Origin: DATGFB01 sp032160545
Lineage (GTDB): Bacteria > Actinomycetota > Actinomycetes > Mycobacteriales > Jatrophihabitantaceae
Reading direction: 5' to 3'
DNA: 14,747 nt
Assembly: GCA_032160545.1 (NCBI GenBank)
Contig: JAVHVN010000186.1
Coordinates: 1 to 14,747, forward strand
In this document: positions 14,406 to 14,747 of the stretch, one piece after another
How positions within the stretch are numbered: the first letter of the stretch is position 1
How the letters are laid out: the number at the start of each line of letters is the position of its first letter
Notes under the pieces: generated by a model
The model's input: the letters and a program-made list of their open reading frames with translations, nothing else
Databases searched by the model: none
Told to the model about the DNA's origin: nothing
Translations under genes and position numbers: made by a program

Positions 14406-14747
14406 GCGCTCGGTGGCACACCGTCTTCCTCGACCGCGACGGCACGATCAACGTGAAGGCCGCTGAGGGGGAGTACGTCACCGATCCGAACGCCGTCGAG
14501 TTGTTGCCGGGAGCGGCTGCAGCGATTCGCAGGCTCAACGAATCCGGTCGCATGGTCGTCGTGGTCTCCAACCAGCGCGGAGTGGCGCGCGGCGTCTTCA
14601 GCCGAGTGCAGCTGGACGCGGTCACCGGCCGGCTGGTGCGCCTGCTCGCCGCCGAGGGCGCCCACGTCGACGCCTTTTACTACTGCACGCACGGGCAAGG
14701 TGAGTGCGACTGCCGCAAGCCCCTGCCGGGTTTGTTACTGCGGGCTG
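14402..14747 (+). CDS. gmhB: Heptose 1,7-bisphosphate phosphatase, GmhB type (partial at right edge)
   Basis: 115 codons are visible before the window ends. This is a HAD-superfamily phosphatase of the GmhB/HisB-N group. FLDRDGTIN (9-17) gives the nucleophile Asp11 and acid/base Asp13; VVVSNQRGVARGVFS (53-67) is motif II with its Ser/Asn phosphate contacts; CDCRKPLPG (102-110) contains the conserved Lys106. Cys95, His97, Cys102 and Cys104 form the zinc-site pattern of the family, with an unusually short spacer. It should remove the 7-phosphate from heptose 1,7-bisphosphate after HddA. GTG 14402 overlaps the gmhA stop by four bases (GTGA). HisB-type histidinol phosphatase is the main alternative but the neighbours argue against it. 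Motif IV and the C-terminus lie outside the window. Confidence 0.93.
   Translation, partial: MSARWHTVFLDRDGTINVKAAEGEYVTDPNAVELLPGAAAAIRRLNESGRMVVVVSNQRGVARGVFSRVQLDAVTGRLVRLLAAEGAHVDAFYYCTHGQGECDCRKPLPGLLLRA

Noticed and set aside
1..14747. Mobile elements, CRISPR arrays, tRNA/rRNA genes or a defence system
   Set aside because: No transposase, integrase, long terminal repeats, spaced repeat array, RNA gene or nuclease/toxin gene was recognised; base and codon use look uniform by eye.

Overview
This GC-rich window reads as chromosomal DNA of an actinobacterium. The signs are strong G/C third-position bias, many GTG starts, ATGA/GTGA stop-start overlaps, and several genes whose start codon sits 6-7 bases after a TAnnnT box, as in leaderless transcripts. 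The content is almost entirely a cell-envelope polysaccharide or glycoconjugate locus. I see no RNA gene, insertion sequence, CRISPR array or phage gene. I cannot name the species.

Layout. Positions 1-2790 (minus strand) form a tightly coupled operon: an ABC-2 polysaccharide export permease (Wzm type), its Wzt-type ATPase with a C-terminal extension, and a GT2 glycosyltransferase cut by the window edge. Diverging from it, 2866-5750 (plus) encodes a small GT2-like protein and a large multi-pass GT-C type membrane glycosyltransferase. A hexapeptide-repeat acyltransferase at 5761-6495 (minus) converges on that pair. From a shared divergent promoter region, 6563-8574 (plus) encodes a DPM1-like GT2 with two C-terminal membrane helices, translationally coupled to a flippase-like/LPG-synthase-TM membrane protein. 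A SAM methyltransferase at 8537-9337 (minus) overlaps the end of the flippase-like gene. A secreted SpoIID/LytB protein with a probable beta-propeller tail is at 9550-11667 (plus). From 11684 to the right edge runs an overlapping plus-strand operon: GT4 glycosyltransferase, HddA heptose-phosphate kinase, GmhA isomerase and the start of a GmhB phosphatase.

How the genes may work together (inference). GmhA, HddA and GmhB would supply D-glycero-alpha-D-manno-heptose 1-phosphate for a nucleotide-activated heptose. The GT2 and GT4 enzymes would use activated sugars on the cytoplasmic side. Wzm/Wzt would export the glycan. The DPM-like enzyme, the flippase-like protein and the GT-C enzyme look like a second route, in which a polyprenyl-phosphate sugar is made inside, moved across the membrane and transferred outside. 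The acyltransferase and methyltransferase could decorate the glycan. The SpoIID-like protein would act on peptidoglycan outside the cell.

No stretch over 300 bases lacks a gene. The longest intergenic gap is 9338-9549 (212 bases), which holds putative divergent promoters and a short direct repeat.
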